Positions 21,720 to 30,422 of a stretch of DNA of 34,261 bases are shown here, piece by piece. The position numbers were made by a program, and so were the translations under genes. Position 1 is the first letter of the stretch; the number at the start of each line of letters is the position of its first letter. The DNA comes from Rathayibacter_A sp036510655 (GTDB lineage: Bacteria; Actinomycetota; Actinomycetes; Actinomycetales; Microbacteriaceae): the NCBI GenBank assembly GCA_036510655.1, contig DATCDQ010000004.1, positions 1 to 34,261 on the forward strand, in the 5' to 3' direction. The notes beneath the pieces are model-generated. The model saw nothing but the letters and a program-made list of their open reading frames with translations, did no database searches and had not been told where the DNA came from.

Positions 21720-21951
21720 CGGCAGGCGAACCTGGCGCACGGGGGGAGTGTCCCCGTGTCATGCGCCCGTCGAGGCTGGGTCGGCCCATTGCCCGTTCGA
21801 TCGCGTCGCTGGACGCGTACAGGTCCTCAATGAGTTTGCGACCGTCCTGGTCGATCGTGGCGTCAATGATTGTTGCGTCGGGCAGCATGCTGTCGAGGCT
21901 TTCCGCCCAATCAGCTGTGTGCGCGTAGCGGGCCTCGTCGACCATGCTCAT
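21720..21951 (-). pseudogene. Frameshifted ribbon-helix-helix antitoxin gene
   Basis: Read on the minus strand from an ATG at 21951, the frame gives MSMVDEARYAHTADWAESLD, then a central stretch ending AMGRPSLDGRMTRGHSP. This is the N-terminal part of an actinobacterial antitoxin family whose next segment is normally VRQVRLP, the DNA-binding strand. Here the bases after HSP are a run of six C (21741-21746). Removing one C would give HSPVRQVRLP exactly; as written, the frame runs into unrelated sequence and stops at 21592. The helices that should follow are not recognisable in any frame, and no toxin partner is visible. The gene is probably dead, or the C-run is a sequencing error combined with a truncation. 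Confidence 0.6.
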
Positions 21952-22078
21952 CTGAGCGACCTGCGATCCTCGAAGAGGTGCCCCTAGTTTGAGGGACACT
22001 CTTACGCTAAGTTCGAAACAATGTGCAGACCCGACTGCTAGCAATTACCTATTGCATTCAAATGGATTGGACAGGGTT

Positions 22079-25000
22079 TTGAGTCACAAATTCAAGCCAC
22101 CAGTATCAGCACGACTGCTTTCCACACGACTTTTATCCACTCGGCTCTTCAGGGCGCTGACCGTCACCGCGGTCGCGGCGCTCGTGGGCTCCAGTCTCGC
22201 GCTCGCGGGCGGCGCGGCGGCATCCGCGACGCCGGCACCCGCAGCACCCGCAGCACCGGCACCGACGCCGGGCAGCGGTCTGGGTCTTGGCATCTCCCAG
22301 CCGATGACGCAGTTCAAGCCCGGCAAGTACATCGTCACACTCGCGCAAGACGCCGCGGCGACCTACGCGGGTGGCATCTCCGGTCTTGAGGCAACGAAGC
22401 CGCAGGCCGGCAAGCAACTCGCCCCACAATCGAAGAAGGTGACGGACTATTCCGGATACCTCAAGGGCCAGCAAAAGAAGGTCGCAGATGCCGCCGGGGT
22501 GAGCATCCGTTACTCCTACACGCTGGCGCTCAACGGGTTCTCGGCCAATCTGACGACTAAGCAAGCGGCGCAACTTGCCGCCACCAAGGGCATCGTCGCC
22601 GTCACGCCCGACGCGATTCAGCACGTGCAAGCACAGTCGGACTACAGCTTCCTCGGCCTCGACGGCAGCTCTGGCGTGTGGGCGAAAGTCGGCGGAACAG
22701 ACAAGGCGGGAGCCGGCATCGTCGTCGGCGACATCGACACCGGCATCGCACCGGAGAACCCCTCGTTCGCCGGTGCACCACTTGGCACCACCGCAGGCAG
22801 CGCGCCCTACCTCGACGGCAGTACCATCACGTTCGCTAAGGCGGATGGCAACACATTCCACGGCGTCTGCCAGACCGGCGAGCAGTTCACCGCCTCCGAT
22901 TGCAGCACCAAACTGATCGGCGCCCGCTACTACCTCGACGGCTTCGGCGCCGGCAACATCGGCAACGCATCGACCGGCGAATACGTGTCGCCGCGCGATG
23001 GCGACGGCCACGGCTCGCACACCGCGAGCACGGCAGCAGGCAACCACGGCGTGCCCGCATCGATCGCCGGAACGTCCTACGGGCAGATCTCCGGCATGGC
23101 ACCGGCCGCGAAAATCTCCGTCTACAAGGCCTGCTGGGAAGGCCCGGACCCGACCACGACAGCCGATGACGGATGCGCCACCAGCGACCTGCTCGCCGCC
23201 ATCAACCAGGCGGTCGCCGACGGTGTCGACGTGATCAACTTCTCAATCGGCGGCGGTGCGGCCACCACCACGGTCTCGCTGACGGACCAGGCATTCCTGG
23301 GCGCGGCATCCGCCGGGATCTTCGTTGCGGTAGCCGGCGGAAACGCCGGGCCGGGCGCCTCGACACTGGACAACGCGGCACCGTGGGAGACCACGGTCGC
23401 GGCCTCGAGCATCCCGAGCTATGAGGCGACGGCGACGCTCGGCAACGGGCAGGCGTACGCCGGGGCATCCATCACTGTGGACACGACCCCCGGGGCGACT
23501 CCGTTGACGGGCGACCTGGTGCGCGCCGACCTTGTGGCGAATGCCGGAGTTGCTAACGCGATTCTGTGCGGACCGAATTCGCTCGACCCGACGAAGGTGG
23601 CCGGCACAATCGTGTTTTGCGAACGCGGCGTTTATGACCGCGTCGCGAAGTCTGCCGAGGTCAAGCGCGCTGGCGGCATCGGCATGCTGCTGGTCAACAA
23701 GACGCCGGGTTCGACCGACCTCGACGAGCATTCGGTGCCGACCATCCACCTCGACGCGCAATTCTATGCCGCGCTGAGCGCGTACGCGGCGACAGCCGGT
23801 GCGACGGTGACGTTCACGCCGGGCAACACGACAGGCGTCACCCCGCCAACACCGCAGGTGGCCGGATTCTCCAGCCGCGGACCGGTTGAGGCGGATGGCA
23901 GCGACATCCTGAAGCCGGATATCACGGCCCCGGGCGTCGCGATCATCGCAGACGGCGCCAACGCGCAGGGCGGAACGCCGACGTTCCAGTTCGAATCGGG
24001 CACGTCAATGGCCACGCCGCACATTGCCGGACTAGCGGCGCTGTACCTGGGTGAGCATCCGAATGCGACGCCATCCGAAATCAAGAGCGCGATGATGACC
24101 ACGGCGTACAACACCGTCGACGCATCGGGCGCCCCGGTGACGGATCCGTTCACGCAGGGTGCCGGTCACGTCGACCCGACCAAGTATTTCAACCCTGGAC
24201 TGCTCTATTTGAGTGGCACCGCGGATTGGTATGCATACATCCAGGGCATCGGCTATGACGTCGGGGTCGCCCCGATCGACCCCTCGAACCTGAACTTGGC
24301 GTCGATCTCGGTTGGCGCGATGACCGCGCCGAAGACCGTCACCCGCACCGTCACGAGCACGCAGGCCGGCACGTTCACTGCCAAGCCGATCTCGATTCCG
24401 GGCATCGACGCGGTCGTCTCGCCGTCGACGCTGACGTTCGGCGCGGCCGGTGAGTCGCAGAGCTACACGGTGACGTTCATCAGAACGGATGCTCCGCTCG
24501 ACACATTCGCGACCGGCTCGCTCGATTGGGTGAGCGGCTCGACCATGGTGCACAGCCCGATCGCGGTGCGACCGGTGACGATCGTGGCGCCTGCGTCGGC
24601 ATCCGGGACCGGACGGGACGGATCGGTCGGCATCACGGTGACGCCGGGCGGCACCGGACCGATCGCACTGAAGACCAGTGGACTGGTCGCCGGAGTGACG
24701 TTGCCGGACGCCGCAGATAAGCACAGCCCGCACAGCGGGTCTGGCACGCCGGGCGCCGAGTTCAGCTATCAGGTGCAGGTGCCGACCGGTGTGCAGCTGC
24801 AACGGTTCGATCTCACCGCCGTCAACAAGACGGCCGACCTCGACCTGACCGTGTACCTGCTGGACGGGCCGAACGGCAACCCGGTGGCGGGTTGGCAGTC
24901 CGCGACGAGTTCGTCCGACGAGCGTGTCGACCTGCCGAACCCGGATGCCGGCTACTACCTGATCATCGTCGACGACTTCAGCGGATCGACCGCGTTCGAC

Positions 25001-25762
25001 ATGACCACCTATTCGGTGCTGCCGGGTGCCGGGGTTGGTTCGTTCACGGCGACGCCGTCCACGCTCGCGGGCGTGCAGGGGGTGCCGGTGACGTACCAGG
25101 CGTCGTGGAAGAAGCTGAAGAAGGATGCCCTCTACCTCGGCCTCGTCGAATACGGAGACACCGGCCGCACGACCGTCGTGGCAGTGTCGACGGTCGAAGC
25201 TCCGCCGAGCGCTCCGGTGAGCACGGCGCCGCCGAGCATCAAGGGCACGGCGGCCGTCGGGCAGACGCTGACGGCGTCGCCGGGCAGCTGGACCCCGAAC
25301 GGATTGCAGTTCAGTTACCAGTGGCAGGCCAACGGCAAGAACATCGCCAAGGCGACGTCTGAACGGTATCGGGTGAGTCCAGCAGATCAGGGAGCCAGCC
25401 TCACCGTGCTCGTGACGGCGTCGAAGAAGGGGCTACCGTCTGCATCGGCCGTTTCCCCGGCGGTGATCGTGAAATACGACTCGACAGCCAAGCTGTCTCT
25501 GTCGAAGTCGGTGGCGTACTCCGGGCAGAGCGTCACGGCGACGGTGAAGGTGACGAATAAGTCGTCGACGCCGCCGTCGGGCACCGTCACGCTCACGGTC
25601 GACCGCACGACGATTCGCACGACACTCGACGCGTCGGGTACGGCGAAGATCGCGGTGCCGAAGTTGTCGCGCGGCAATCACACGCTGCGCGCCACCTTCG
25701 CCGGCAACGACACGATCGCGGGATCGACGTCGAACAGCGTCAGGCTGCAGATCACGAAGTAG
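22079..25762 (+). CDS. Secreted multidomain subtilisin-like serine protease (S8)
   Basis: The protein has about 1227 residues from a TTG reading (M)SHKFKPPVSARLL; AGGG lies close before it and a basic, hydrophobic signal peptide (about 1-45, ending near GAAASA) follows. Earlier in-frame TTG codons are possible but would give a poor leader. Domains: inhibitor-I9-like propeptide (about 80-185), peptidase S8 with Asp in GDIDTG (about 219), His in GHGSHT (about 310) and Ser in GTSMATPH (about 642), and an inserted PA domain (about 470-580, GGIGMLLVNK). These are followed by a fibronectin-like region, a PPC-type domain (DLTVYLLDG, about 920), an Ig-like domain with SPGSWTPNGLQFSYQWQ, and a C-terminal Big_3-type Ig domain. 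The order I9-S8(PA)-fn3 is that of plant-type subtilases. It is probably an extracellular protein-degrading enzyme, with the C-terminal domains binding substrate or cell wall. Confidence 0.93.
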   Translation: MSHKFKPPVSARLLSTRLLSTRLFRALTVTAVAALVGSSLALAGGAAASATPAPAAPAAPAPTPGSGLGLGISQPMTQFKPGKYIVTLAQDAAATYAGGISGLEATKPQAGKQLAPQSKKVTDYSGYLKGQQKKVADAAGVSIRYSYTLALNGFSANLTTKQAAQLAATKGIVAVTPDAIQHVQAQSDYSFLGLDGSSGVWAKVGGTDKAGAGIVVGDIDTGIAPENPSFAGAPLGTTAGSAPYLDGSTITFAKADGNTFHGVCQTGEQFTASDCSTKLIGARYYLDGFGAGNIGNASTGEYVSPRDGDGHGSHTASTAAGNHGVPASIAGTSYGQISGMAPAAKISVYKACWEGPDPTTTADDGCATSDLLAAINQAVADGVDVINFSIGGGAATTTVSLTDQAFLGAASAGIFVAVAGGNAGPGASTLDNAAPWETTVAASSIPSYEATATLGNGQAYAGASITVDTTPGATPLTGDLVRADLVANAGVANAILCGPNSLDPTKVAGTIVFCERGVYDRVAKSAEVKRAGGIGMLLVNKTPGSTDLDEHSVPTIHLDAQFYAALSAYAATAGATVTFTPGNTTGVTPPTPQVAGFSSRGPVEADGSDILKPDITAPGVAIIADGANAQGGTPTFQFESGTSMATPHIAGLAALYLGEHPNATPSEIKSAMMTTAYNTVDASGAPVTDPFTQGAGHVDPTKYFNPGLLYLSGTADWYAYIQGIGYDVGVAPIDPSNLNLASISVGAMTAPKTVTRTVTSTQAGTFTAKPISIPGIDAVVSPSTLTFGAAGESQSYTVTFIRTDAPLDTFATGSLDWVSGSTMVHSPIAVRPVTIVAPASASGTGRDGSVGITVTPGGTGPIALKTSGLVAGVTLPDAADKHSPHSGSGTPGAEFSYQVQVPTGVQLQRFDLTAVNKTADLDLTVYLLDGPNGNPVAGWQSATSSSDERVDLPNPDAGYYLIIVDDFSGSTAFDMTTYSVLPGAGVGSFTATPSTLAGVQGVPVTYQASWKKLKKDALYLGLVEYGDTGRTTVVAVSTVEAPPSAPVSTAPPSIKGTAAVGQTLTASPGSWTPNGLQFSYQWQANGKNIAKATSERYRVSPADQGASLTVLVTASKKGLPSASAVSPAVIVKYDSTAKLSLSKSVAYSGQSVTATVKVTNKSSTPPSGTVTLTVDRTTIRTTLDASGTAKIAVPKLSRGNHTLRATFAGNDTIAGSTSNSVRLQITK

Positions 25763-25979
25763 CCGCACCGGTCGCGCGGCTGGTCGGGCCGGCCGGTCAT
25801 ATCTGCCGGCGTGCTGTTGGCACTCGTCCGAGTCCGCGTAAGTGGTGCGAATAGTGTCGTGGCCGGCGGGGTAGCGCACAGTTTGCGCACCAGAAATGTA
25901 GCAAGGCTAGCGCGGGCGTTCCCAGACGGGCGGAGCCGGGGGAATAGCTTTCGGCAGCACCGATGAGGGACACTAGGGG

Positions 25980-27890
25980 ATGCGCCGAATTCTGCGTTTC
26001 GTCCGTCGATACGCGGTCGTGGCCATCACCATTGGTGTCGGAGTCGGCGGCCTCGCGCTCTTCTTCAGCGGTGTGCCGGTCGCGGCGCAGTGGCTGATCA
26101 CCGTCTATGCGATCGTGATCGCCGCAATGCAGGCGTGGCACATGCTTCGCGGCCTGTTCAAAGGCAGGGTCGGCATCGACGTGCTGGCGATCATCGCGAT
26201 CGCGGCGACGCTGGCGGTCGGTGAATATTGGGCCAGCCTGGTGATCGTGCTGATGCTCTCCGGCGGAGAAGCGCTGGAGGACTTTGCGAGCCAGCGCGCT
26301 CGTCGCGAGGTCAGTGCGCTGCTGGCGCGCAGCCCGATGCAGGCGCACCGGGTTGCGGAAGACGAATCGATCGTGGACGTTCCGATCGACGATGTCGCGG
26401 TCGGCGATGTACTACTGGTGCGTCCGGCAGAGGTCGTGCCTGTGGACGGTCTGCTGGTGTCGGAGGCGGCCCCCGTCGACGAGTCATCGCTGACCGGCGA
26501 GAGCTTGCCGGTCGAGTTGACGCGCGGCGCATCCGTTATGAGCGGGTCGGTCAACGGCCCGACCGTCTTCACGATGCGAGCGAGCGCGATCGCGGCGGAC
26601 AGCCAGTATCAGCGGGTGGTCGCGCTGGTCGGCGCCGCTGCGCAGTCGCGGGCACCGATAGTGCGCCTGGCCGACCGGTTCGCTGTGCCGTTCACGCTCG
26701 TGGCGCTCGCGATCGGCGGGCTGGCCTGGTGGCTGAGCGGCGACCCGGTGCGCTTCGCCGAGGTGATGGTGGTGGCCACGCCGTGCCCGTTGCTGATCGC
26801 GGCGCCGGTCGCGTTCATCGCCGGCATGAGTCGCAGCGCCAAAGCGGGCGTGATCGTGAAGGGCGGCGGCACTCTCGAGCAGCTCTCGCGTGTGCGCACC
26901 GTCGGATTCGACAAGACCGGCACCCTCACCCACGGCACTCCGGATGTCGTCGACGTGCGTCCGAGCGGCGGACTGAGCGCCGACGAGTTGAGCGCCGACG
27001 AACTGCTGAGTCTGGTCGCCAGCGTCGAGCAGTATTCCAGCCACGTTCTGGCTGCGTCGATTCTCGTCACGGCGGCGCGGCGCGGGCTTGCGATCCACCC
27101 GGGGACGGATGCGACGGAACACGCGACGAACGGGGTCGAGGCGACGGTGGACGGACGACGCGTCGCCGTCGGCAAGCGGGCCTTCATCGGCGGTCTCGGC
27201 GCCGTCATCGACTCGCCGTTGCCGGTCGGCGGGCAGCTGGCTGTCTACGTGGCAGTTGACGGGCATTACGCGGGCGATGTCATCCTGGCCGATCGAATCC
27301 GGGAAAATGCGGCTGCCACCGTGCAGAGGTTTCGGGAGCTGGGGGTGCGCGACATCCTGATGCTCACTGGCGACTTGCGGCCGACGGCCGAGCACGTCGC
27401 CGAGCAAGTCGGCATCGACAATGTTCGTGCCGAGTGTCTGCCCGAAGACAAGGTGCGCATCATCAGCGAGGCGACCGAGCGCCCCGTCATGATGGTCGGC
27501 GACGGTGTGAATGACGCGCCGGTGCTCGCATCCGCTGATATCGGGGTCGCGATGGGGGCGAGAGGATCGACGGCTGCGAGCGAGTCGGCGGATGTCGTCA
27601 TCATGCTCGACGACATCGGCAAGACCGTGCGGGCTGTCGAGATCGGGCGTGCAACGACGCGCGTCGCGTTGGAGGCCATCTGGATCGGGATCGGTTTAAG
27701 CATCGGGTTGATGATCGTCGCCACGTTCGGGTTGTTGCCCGCGATTGTCGGCGCCGTGCTGCAGGAGGTCGTCGATCTGGCCACGATCCTCTGGGCGTTG
27801 CGGGCGCTCGGTGGTCCGGCCGAGCGGGCCGTCGTCGGGGCGCGGGCGGTGCCGGCCGGGGCGGTCGTGTCGTCCAGCACGGGCGGCTGA
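25980..27890 (+). CDS. P1B-type heavy-metal-transporting ATPase (TPC motif)
   Basis: The protein has 636 residues. It shows every P-type ATPase signature: DESSLTGESLP (about 168-178), the membrane metal site VVATPCPLLIAAP (about 264), the phosphorylated Asp in DKTGTLT (about 311) and the hinge GDGVNDAPVLASADIGVAMG (about 506-525). The intramembrane motif is TPC rather than CPC or SPC, and the N-terminal metal-binding domain is missing: the first helix starts near residue 12. The HP dipeptide usual in the nucleotide domain reads HV (SSHVLA). These traits mark one of the less-studied P1B groups, so the exported metal cannot be named. The ATG is preceded by GAGGG at about ten bases. No metal-responsive regulator is encoded next to it. 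Confidence 0.9.
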   Translation: MRRILRFVRRYAVVAITIGVGVGGLALFFSGVPVAAQWLITVYAIVIAAMQAWHMLRGLFKGRVGIDVLAIIAIAATLAVGEYWASLVIVLMLSGGEALEDFASQRARREVSALLARSPMQAHRVAEDESIVDVPIDDVAVGDVLLVRPAEVVPVDGLLVSEAAPVDESSLTGESLPVELTRGASVMSGSVNGPTVFTMRASAIAADSQYQRVVALVGAAAQSRAPIVRLADRFAVPFTLVALAIGGLAWWLSGDPVRFAEVMVVATPCPLLIAAPVAFIAGMSRSAKAGVIVKGGGTLEQLSRVRTVGFDKTGTLTHGTPDVVDVRPSGGLSADELSADELLSLVASVEQYSSHVLAASILVTAARRGLAIHPGTDATEHATNGVEATVDGRRVAVGKRAFIGGLGAVIDSPLPVGGQLAVYVAVDGHYAGDVILADRIRENAAATVQRFRELGVRDILMLTGDLRPTAEHVAEQVGIDNVRAECLPEDKVRIISEATERPVMMVGDGVNDAPVLASADIGVAMGARGSTAASESADVVIMLDDIGKTVRAVEIGRATTRVALEAIWIGIGLSIGLMIVATFGLLPAIVGAVLQEVVDLATILWALRALGGPAERAVVGARAVPAGAVVSSSTGG

Positions 27891-27938
27891 GGGTGGCTGG
27901 GCCGATCGTGTCGTCTGGTCCGGGCGCCTGACGGCCGC

Positions 27939-27944
27939 TACGGT
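27939..27944 (+). promoter_or_regulatory. -10 element TACGGT, leaderless start
   Basis: TACGGT touches the ATG at 27945 and lies exactly six bases before an in-frame GTG at 27951. If it is a -10 box, transcription starts at the GTG and the protein would begin two residues later than the ATG-based call. Confidence 0.4.
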
Positions 27945-28607
27945 ATGACGGTGGTTGATTTGACGAGTGGGGCGAACCCCGAGCTGCCTTTTCTGCGTGA
28001 CACCCGGATGTCCTACGATACGGTCGCTGCCGACTACGCTGAATTGCTCGCTGATGAGCTCTCCGCCAAACCGCTGGATCGTGCTCTGTTGGCAACATTC
28101 GCCGAACTCGTTGCGGGAGGACCGGTCGCAGACCTCGGCTGTGGTCCGGGCAGGATCACAGCATTCCTGAAGAGCCTCGGGCTCGATGTGTTCGGCGTGG
28201 ACCTGTCGCCGGGGATGCTTGCGGAAGCCCGCCGACGGCATCCGGAATTGCGCTTCGAAGAGGGTTCACTGCTTGCCCTAGAGGCCGCGGATGCGGCGCT
28301 CGTCGGAATCGTGGCGTGGTACTCCATCATCCACACACCGCTCGAACTACTGCCGCAGGTGTTCGCCGAATTCCATCGCGTGCTCGCCGTCGATGGCCAG
28401 CTTCTGCTGGCGTTTCAAGTCGGAGACGAGACGCTGCGACTCGAGTACGCCTACGGGCATGAGGTGTCGCTGGATGCCTATCGGTTGCCGCCGGACGGCA
28501 TCGCTGAGCTGCTTGGCGAGGCCGACTTCACTGTGCACACACGCGTGCTGCGCGAACCGGGCCCAGGAGAGAAGACGGCGCAGGCCTACCTCATGGCGCG
28601 GAAGTAG
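27945..28607 (+). CDS. Class I SAM-dependent methyltransferase
   Basis: The protein has 220 residues. Motif I, PVADLGCGPGRIT (about 60-72), binds S-adenosylmethionine; VFGVDLSPGMLAEARRR (about 82-98) holds the acidic residue that contacts the ribose; and VAWYSIIHTPLELLPQVFAE (about 123-142) with LAVDGQLLLAFQVGD are the later core strands. It is of the ubiquinone/menaquinone-type methyltransferase 11 superfamily; the acceptor is unknown. The ATG at 27945 is used here, but the -10-like box touching it makes GTG 27951 an equally good, leaderless start. It converges on the aldo/keto reductase gene with only nine bases between the stops. Confidence 0.85.
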   Translation: MTVVDLTSGANPELPFLRDTRMSYDTVAADYAELLADELSAKPLDRALLATFAELVAGGPVADLGCGPGRITAFLKSLGLDVFGVDLSPGMLAEARRRHPELRFEEGSLLALEAADAALVGIVAWYSIIHTPLELLPQVFAEFHRVLAVDGQLLLAFQVGDETLRLEYAYGHEVSLDAYRLPPDGIAELLGEADFTVHTRVLREPGPGEKTAQAYLMARK

Positions 28608-28616
28608 GTGCCAGCC

Positions 28617-29639
28617 TCAGGTGGCGGAGCGCTCGCCGAGCGCGCGGCGGCGCAACTCCACGTTCTGGATTGACGGCGGTACGTATGCCTGGTCGAGGGT
28701 ACCGATGTCGGTTCCGGGCGGCACGATCTCGTCGATCTGGTCGAGCACCTCGTCCGAGAGGACGATGTCCACGCCCGCGAGCAGGTCGTCGAGCTGCTCC
28801 ATAGTGCGGGCACCAAGCAGCGCACTGGTGACATCGGGGTGCGAGATCGCGAACGCCATCGCGAGGTGCGGCATCGACAGCCCCGCTTCTTCGGCGAGTG
28901 GGATCAACTGCTCCACGGTGTCCAGGCGTTGCTGATTGCTGAACGCTTTGAACATCTTCGCTCGACGCACATCGGTGTCCTGCCCCCGTCGCACCCGGCC
29001 GGTGAGCATGCCCTGCCCGAGCGGTCCCCAGGCGAGAACGCCCATGCCGAACTGCCGAGCGACAGGAAGAACCTCTCGCTCCACACCGCGGTTCAGGATC
29101 GAGTACGGCAGTTGCTCGGTGCGGAGCCGTTCAAGACCGCGCCGCTCGGCGACCCACTGTGCTTCGACGATGTTCGAGGCGGGCGTGTTCGACGAACCGA
29201 TTGCGCGTACCTTGCCGGTGCGGACGAGATCCGTTAGCGCCGAGAGGGTCTCCTCGATGTCGGTGTCGGGGTCGAGCCGATGGATCTGGTATACGTCGAT
29301 GTGATCGGTTTGCAGTCTGCGCAGCGAGTTCTCGACTGCCGTCATGATCCATCGGCGGGAGGTGCCCTGCTGGTTGGGGTCGGTGCCCGTCGGGCGACTG
29401 AACTTCGTCGTGAGCACGACGTTGTCACGTCTGCCCTTGAGTGCCCGGCCGACGACCTCCTCCGAGTCTCCGTATGCATCGGCGGTGTCGACGAGGTTGA
29501 TGCCCGCGTCGAGTGCCTTGTGGATGATCCGGATCGAGTCCTCTGGGTCGGAGTTCCCGACCTGAGTCGCGAACATGAGCGCGCCGATTGCGTATGGGCT
29601 GACCTTGATACCTGTTCTGCCAAGATTTCGATACTGCAT
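28617..29639 (-). CDS. Aldo/keto reductase
   Basis: The protein has 340 residues and a TIM-barrel of the aldo/keto reductase type. It contains NLGRTGIKVSPYAIG at the N-terminus, INLVDTADAYGDSEEVVGRA (catalytic Asp and Tyr, about 48-67), NVVLTTKFS with the catalytic Lys (about 79), DVYQIHRLDPDTDIEETL with the catalytic His (about 120) and GSSNTPASNIVEAQWV. It reduces carbonyl compounds with NADPH; the substrate is not predictable. The ATG follows GGAGA by six bases. Its promoter (29744-29772) lies within the operators of the divergently transcribed TetR regulator, so the two genes are probably a regulator-target pair. Confidence 0.92.
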   Translation of the reverse strand: MQYRNLGRTGIKVSPYAIGALMFATQVGNSDPEDSIRIIHKALDAGINLVDTADAYGDSEEVVGRALKGRRDNVVLTTKFSRPTGTDPNQQGTSRRWIMTAVENSLRRLQTDHIDVYQIHRLDPDTDIEETLSALTDLVRTGKVRAIGSSNTPASNIVEAQWVAERRGLERLRTEQLPYSILNRGVEREVLPVARQFGMGVLAWGPLGQGMLTGRVRRGQDTDVRRAKMFKAFSNQQRLDTVEQLIPLAEEAGLSMPHLAMAFAISHPDVTSALLGARTMEQLDDLLAGVDIVLSDEVLDQIDEIVPPGTDIGTLDQAYVPPSIQNVELRRRALGERSAT

Positions 29640-29650
29640 GAGAGTTCTCC

Positions 29651-29696
29651 AGTTGTGAGCCTGACGCGCTGAGAGTTGTGAGCCTGACGCGCTGAG
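29651..29696. repeat. Perfect 23-bp tandem duplication in reductase leader
   Basis: Two identical adjacent 23-bp units (29651-29673 and 29674-29696) begin AGTTGTGAGCC and end GACGCGCTGAG. They lie in the 5' untranslated region of the aldo/keto reductase gene, immediately before its ribosome binding site. Because the copies are perfect, the duplication is recent. Confidence 0.9.
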
Positions 29697-29726
29697 CCGA
29701 CCTCGTCGACCTATACTGCAATGAAG

Positions 29727-29764
29727 CGGAAGCCCTTTCCGAAACTATACGGAATATGTTTCCG
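29727..29764. promoter_or_regulatory. Tandem palindromic operators (TetR type)
   Basis: CGGAAGCCCTTTCCG (29727-29741) and CGGAATATGTTTCCG (29750-29764) share the format CGGAA-N5-TTCCG, with centres 23 bp apart. They fill the divergent promoter region between the aldo/keto reductase and the TetR gene. The second overlaps the reductase promoter spacer. They are most likely the binding sites of the TetR protein. Confidence 0.75.
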
Positions 29765-29772
29765 GTAAGCAA
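29744..29772 (-). promoter_or_regulatory. Aldo/keto reductase promoter
   Basis: On the minus strand TTGCTT (29772-29767) and TATAGT (29749-29744) have a 17-nt spacer, a good sigma-70-type match. The spacer contains the second CGGAA-N5-TTCCG palindrome and the first lies at the expected transcription start, so a bound repressor would block both steps. Confidence 0.6.
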
Positions 29773-29782
29773 GAGGAGGATC

Positions 29783-30397
29783 ATGGCTCCCGAGCTCGTC
29801 GGGTCACTGGCGGCGCCGGTGGATGGCGTCACCGACCCGTCCCGTCGGCAGCGCTCCGACGCAAGGCGGAATGCCGTCGCACTGGTAGAAGCTGCCAAGA
29901 CGGTGTTTGCAGATGGCGGTGTGGACGCGCCCGCGAAGGAGATCACGGATTTCGCGGGAGTGGGAGTCGGAACGCTCTATCGGCATTTCCCCCGCCGGTC
30001 CGACCTCATTGTCGCTGTGATGCAGCACGAGATCGACGAGTGTGTCGAAGCTGCGGAAGAGCTCGGGAACGTGCTCGGCCCGTGGGACGCACTGACGCGG
30101 TGGATCGAGCGCTACACCGACTTCGTTGGCACCAAGCGTGGGTTGGCCTCTGCGCTCCACTCCGGCGACCCGGCCTACGATGGCCTCCCGCAGCACCTCA
30201 TGGACCGGCTCGAGCCGGCGTTCCACACACTCCTCGCCCGAGCGGTGGACGGTGGGTACGCACGCGACGACGTGACGGCTCGGGAAGTGCTCACGACCGT
30301 CGCTCTTCTTTGTCAGCCGATCCCCGATGGGCAACCGGACTTCAACCAGCGCATGGCGCGAGTGTTCATGGCAGGACTGAATCGGCCTCGGAACTGA
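29783..30397 (+). CDS. TetR-family transcriptional regulator
   Basis: The protein has 204 residues from the ATG reading MAPELVGSLAAPVDG. It was preferred over an ATG at 29756 because AGGAGG lies three bases before it and the earlier ATG sits inside an operator. Residues 22-75 are the TetR HTH domain: RRNAVALVEAAKTVFADGG, then KEITDFAGVGVGTLYRHFPR with the recognition helix. Residues 80-204 are the ligand-binding bundle, of the type seen in TetR_C_33-like regulators. The gene is divergent from the aldo/keto reductase, and the two palindromes between them are the expected targets, so it probably represses both that gene and itself. The inducer is unknown. Confidence 0.92.
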   Translation: MAPELVGSLAAPVDGVTDPSRRQRSDARRNAVALVEAAKTVFADGGVDAPAKEITDFAGVGVGTLYRHFPRRSDLIVAVMQHEIDECVEAAEELGNVLGPWDALTRWIERYTDFVGTKRGLASALHSGDPAYDGLPQHLMDRLEPAFHTLLARAVDGGYARDDVTAREVLTTVALLCQPIPDGQPDFNQRMARVFMAGLNRPRN

Positions 30398-30422
30398 GCC
30401 AACGCCAGCGAAAAATGATCGC

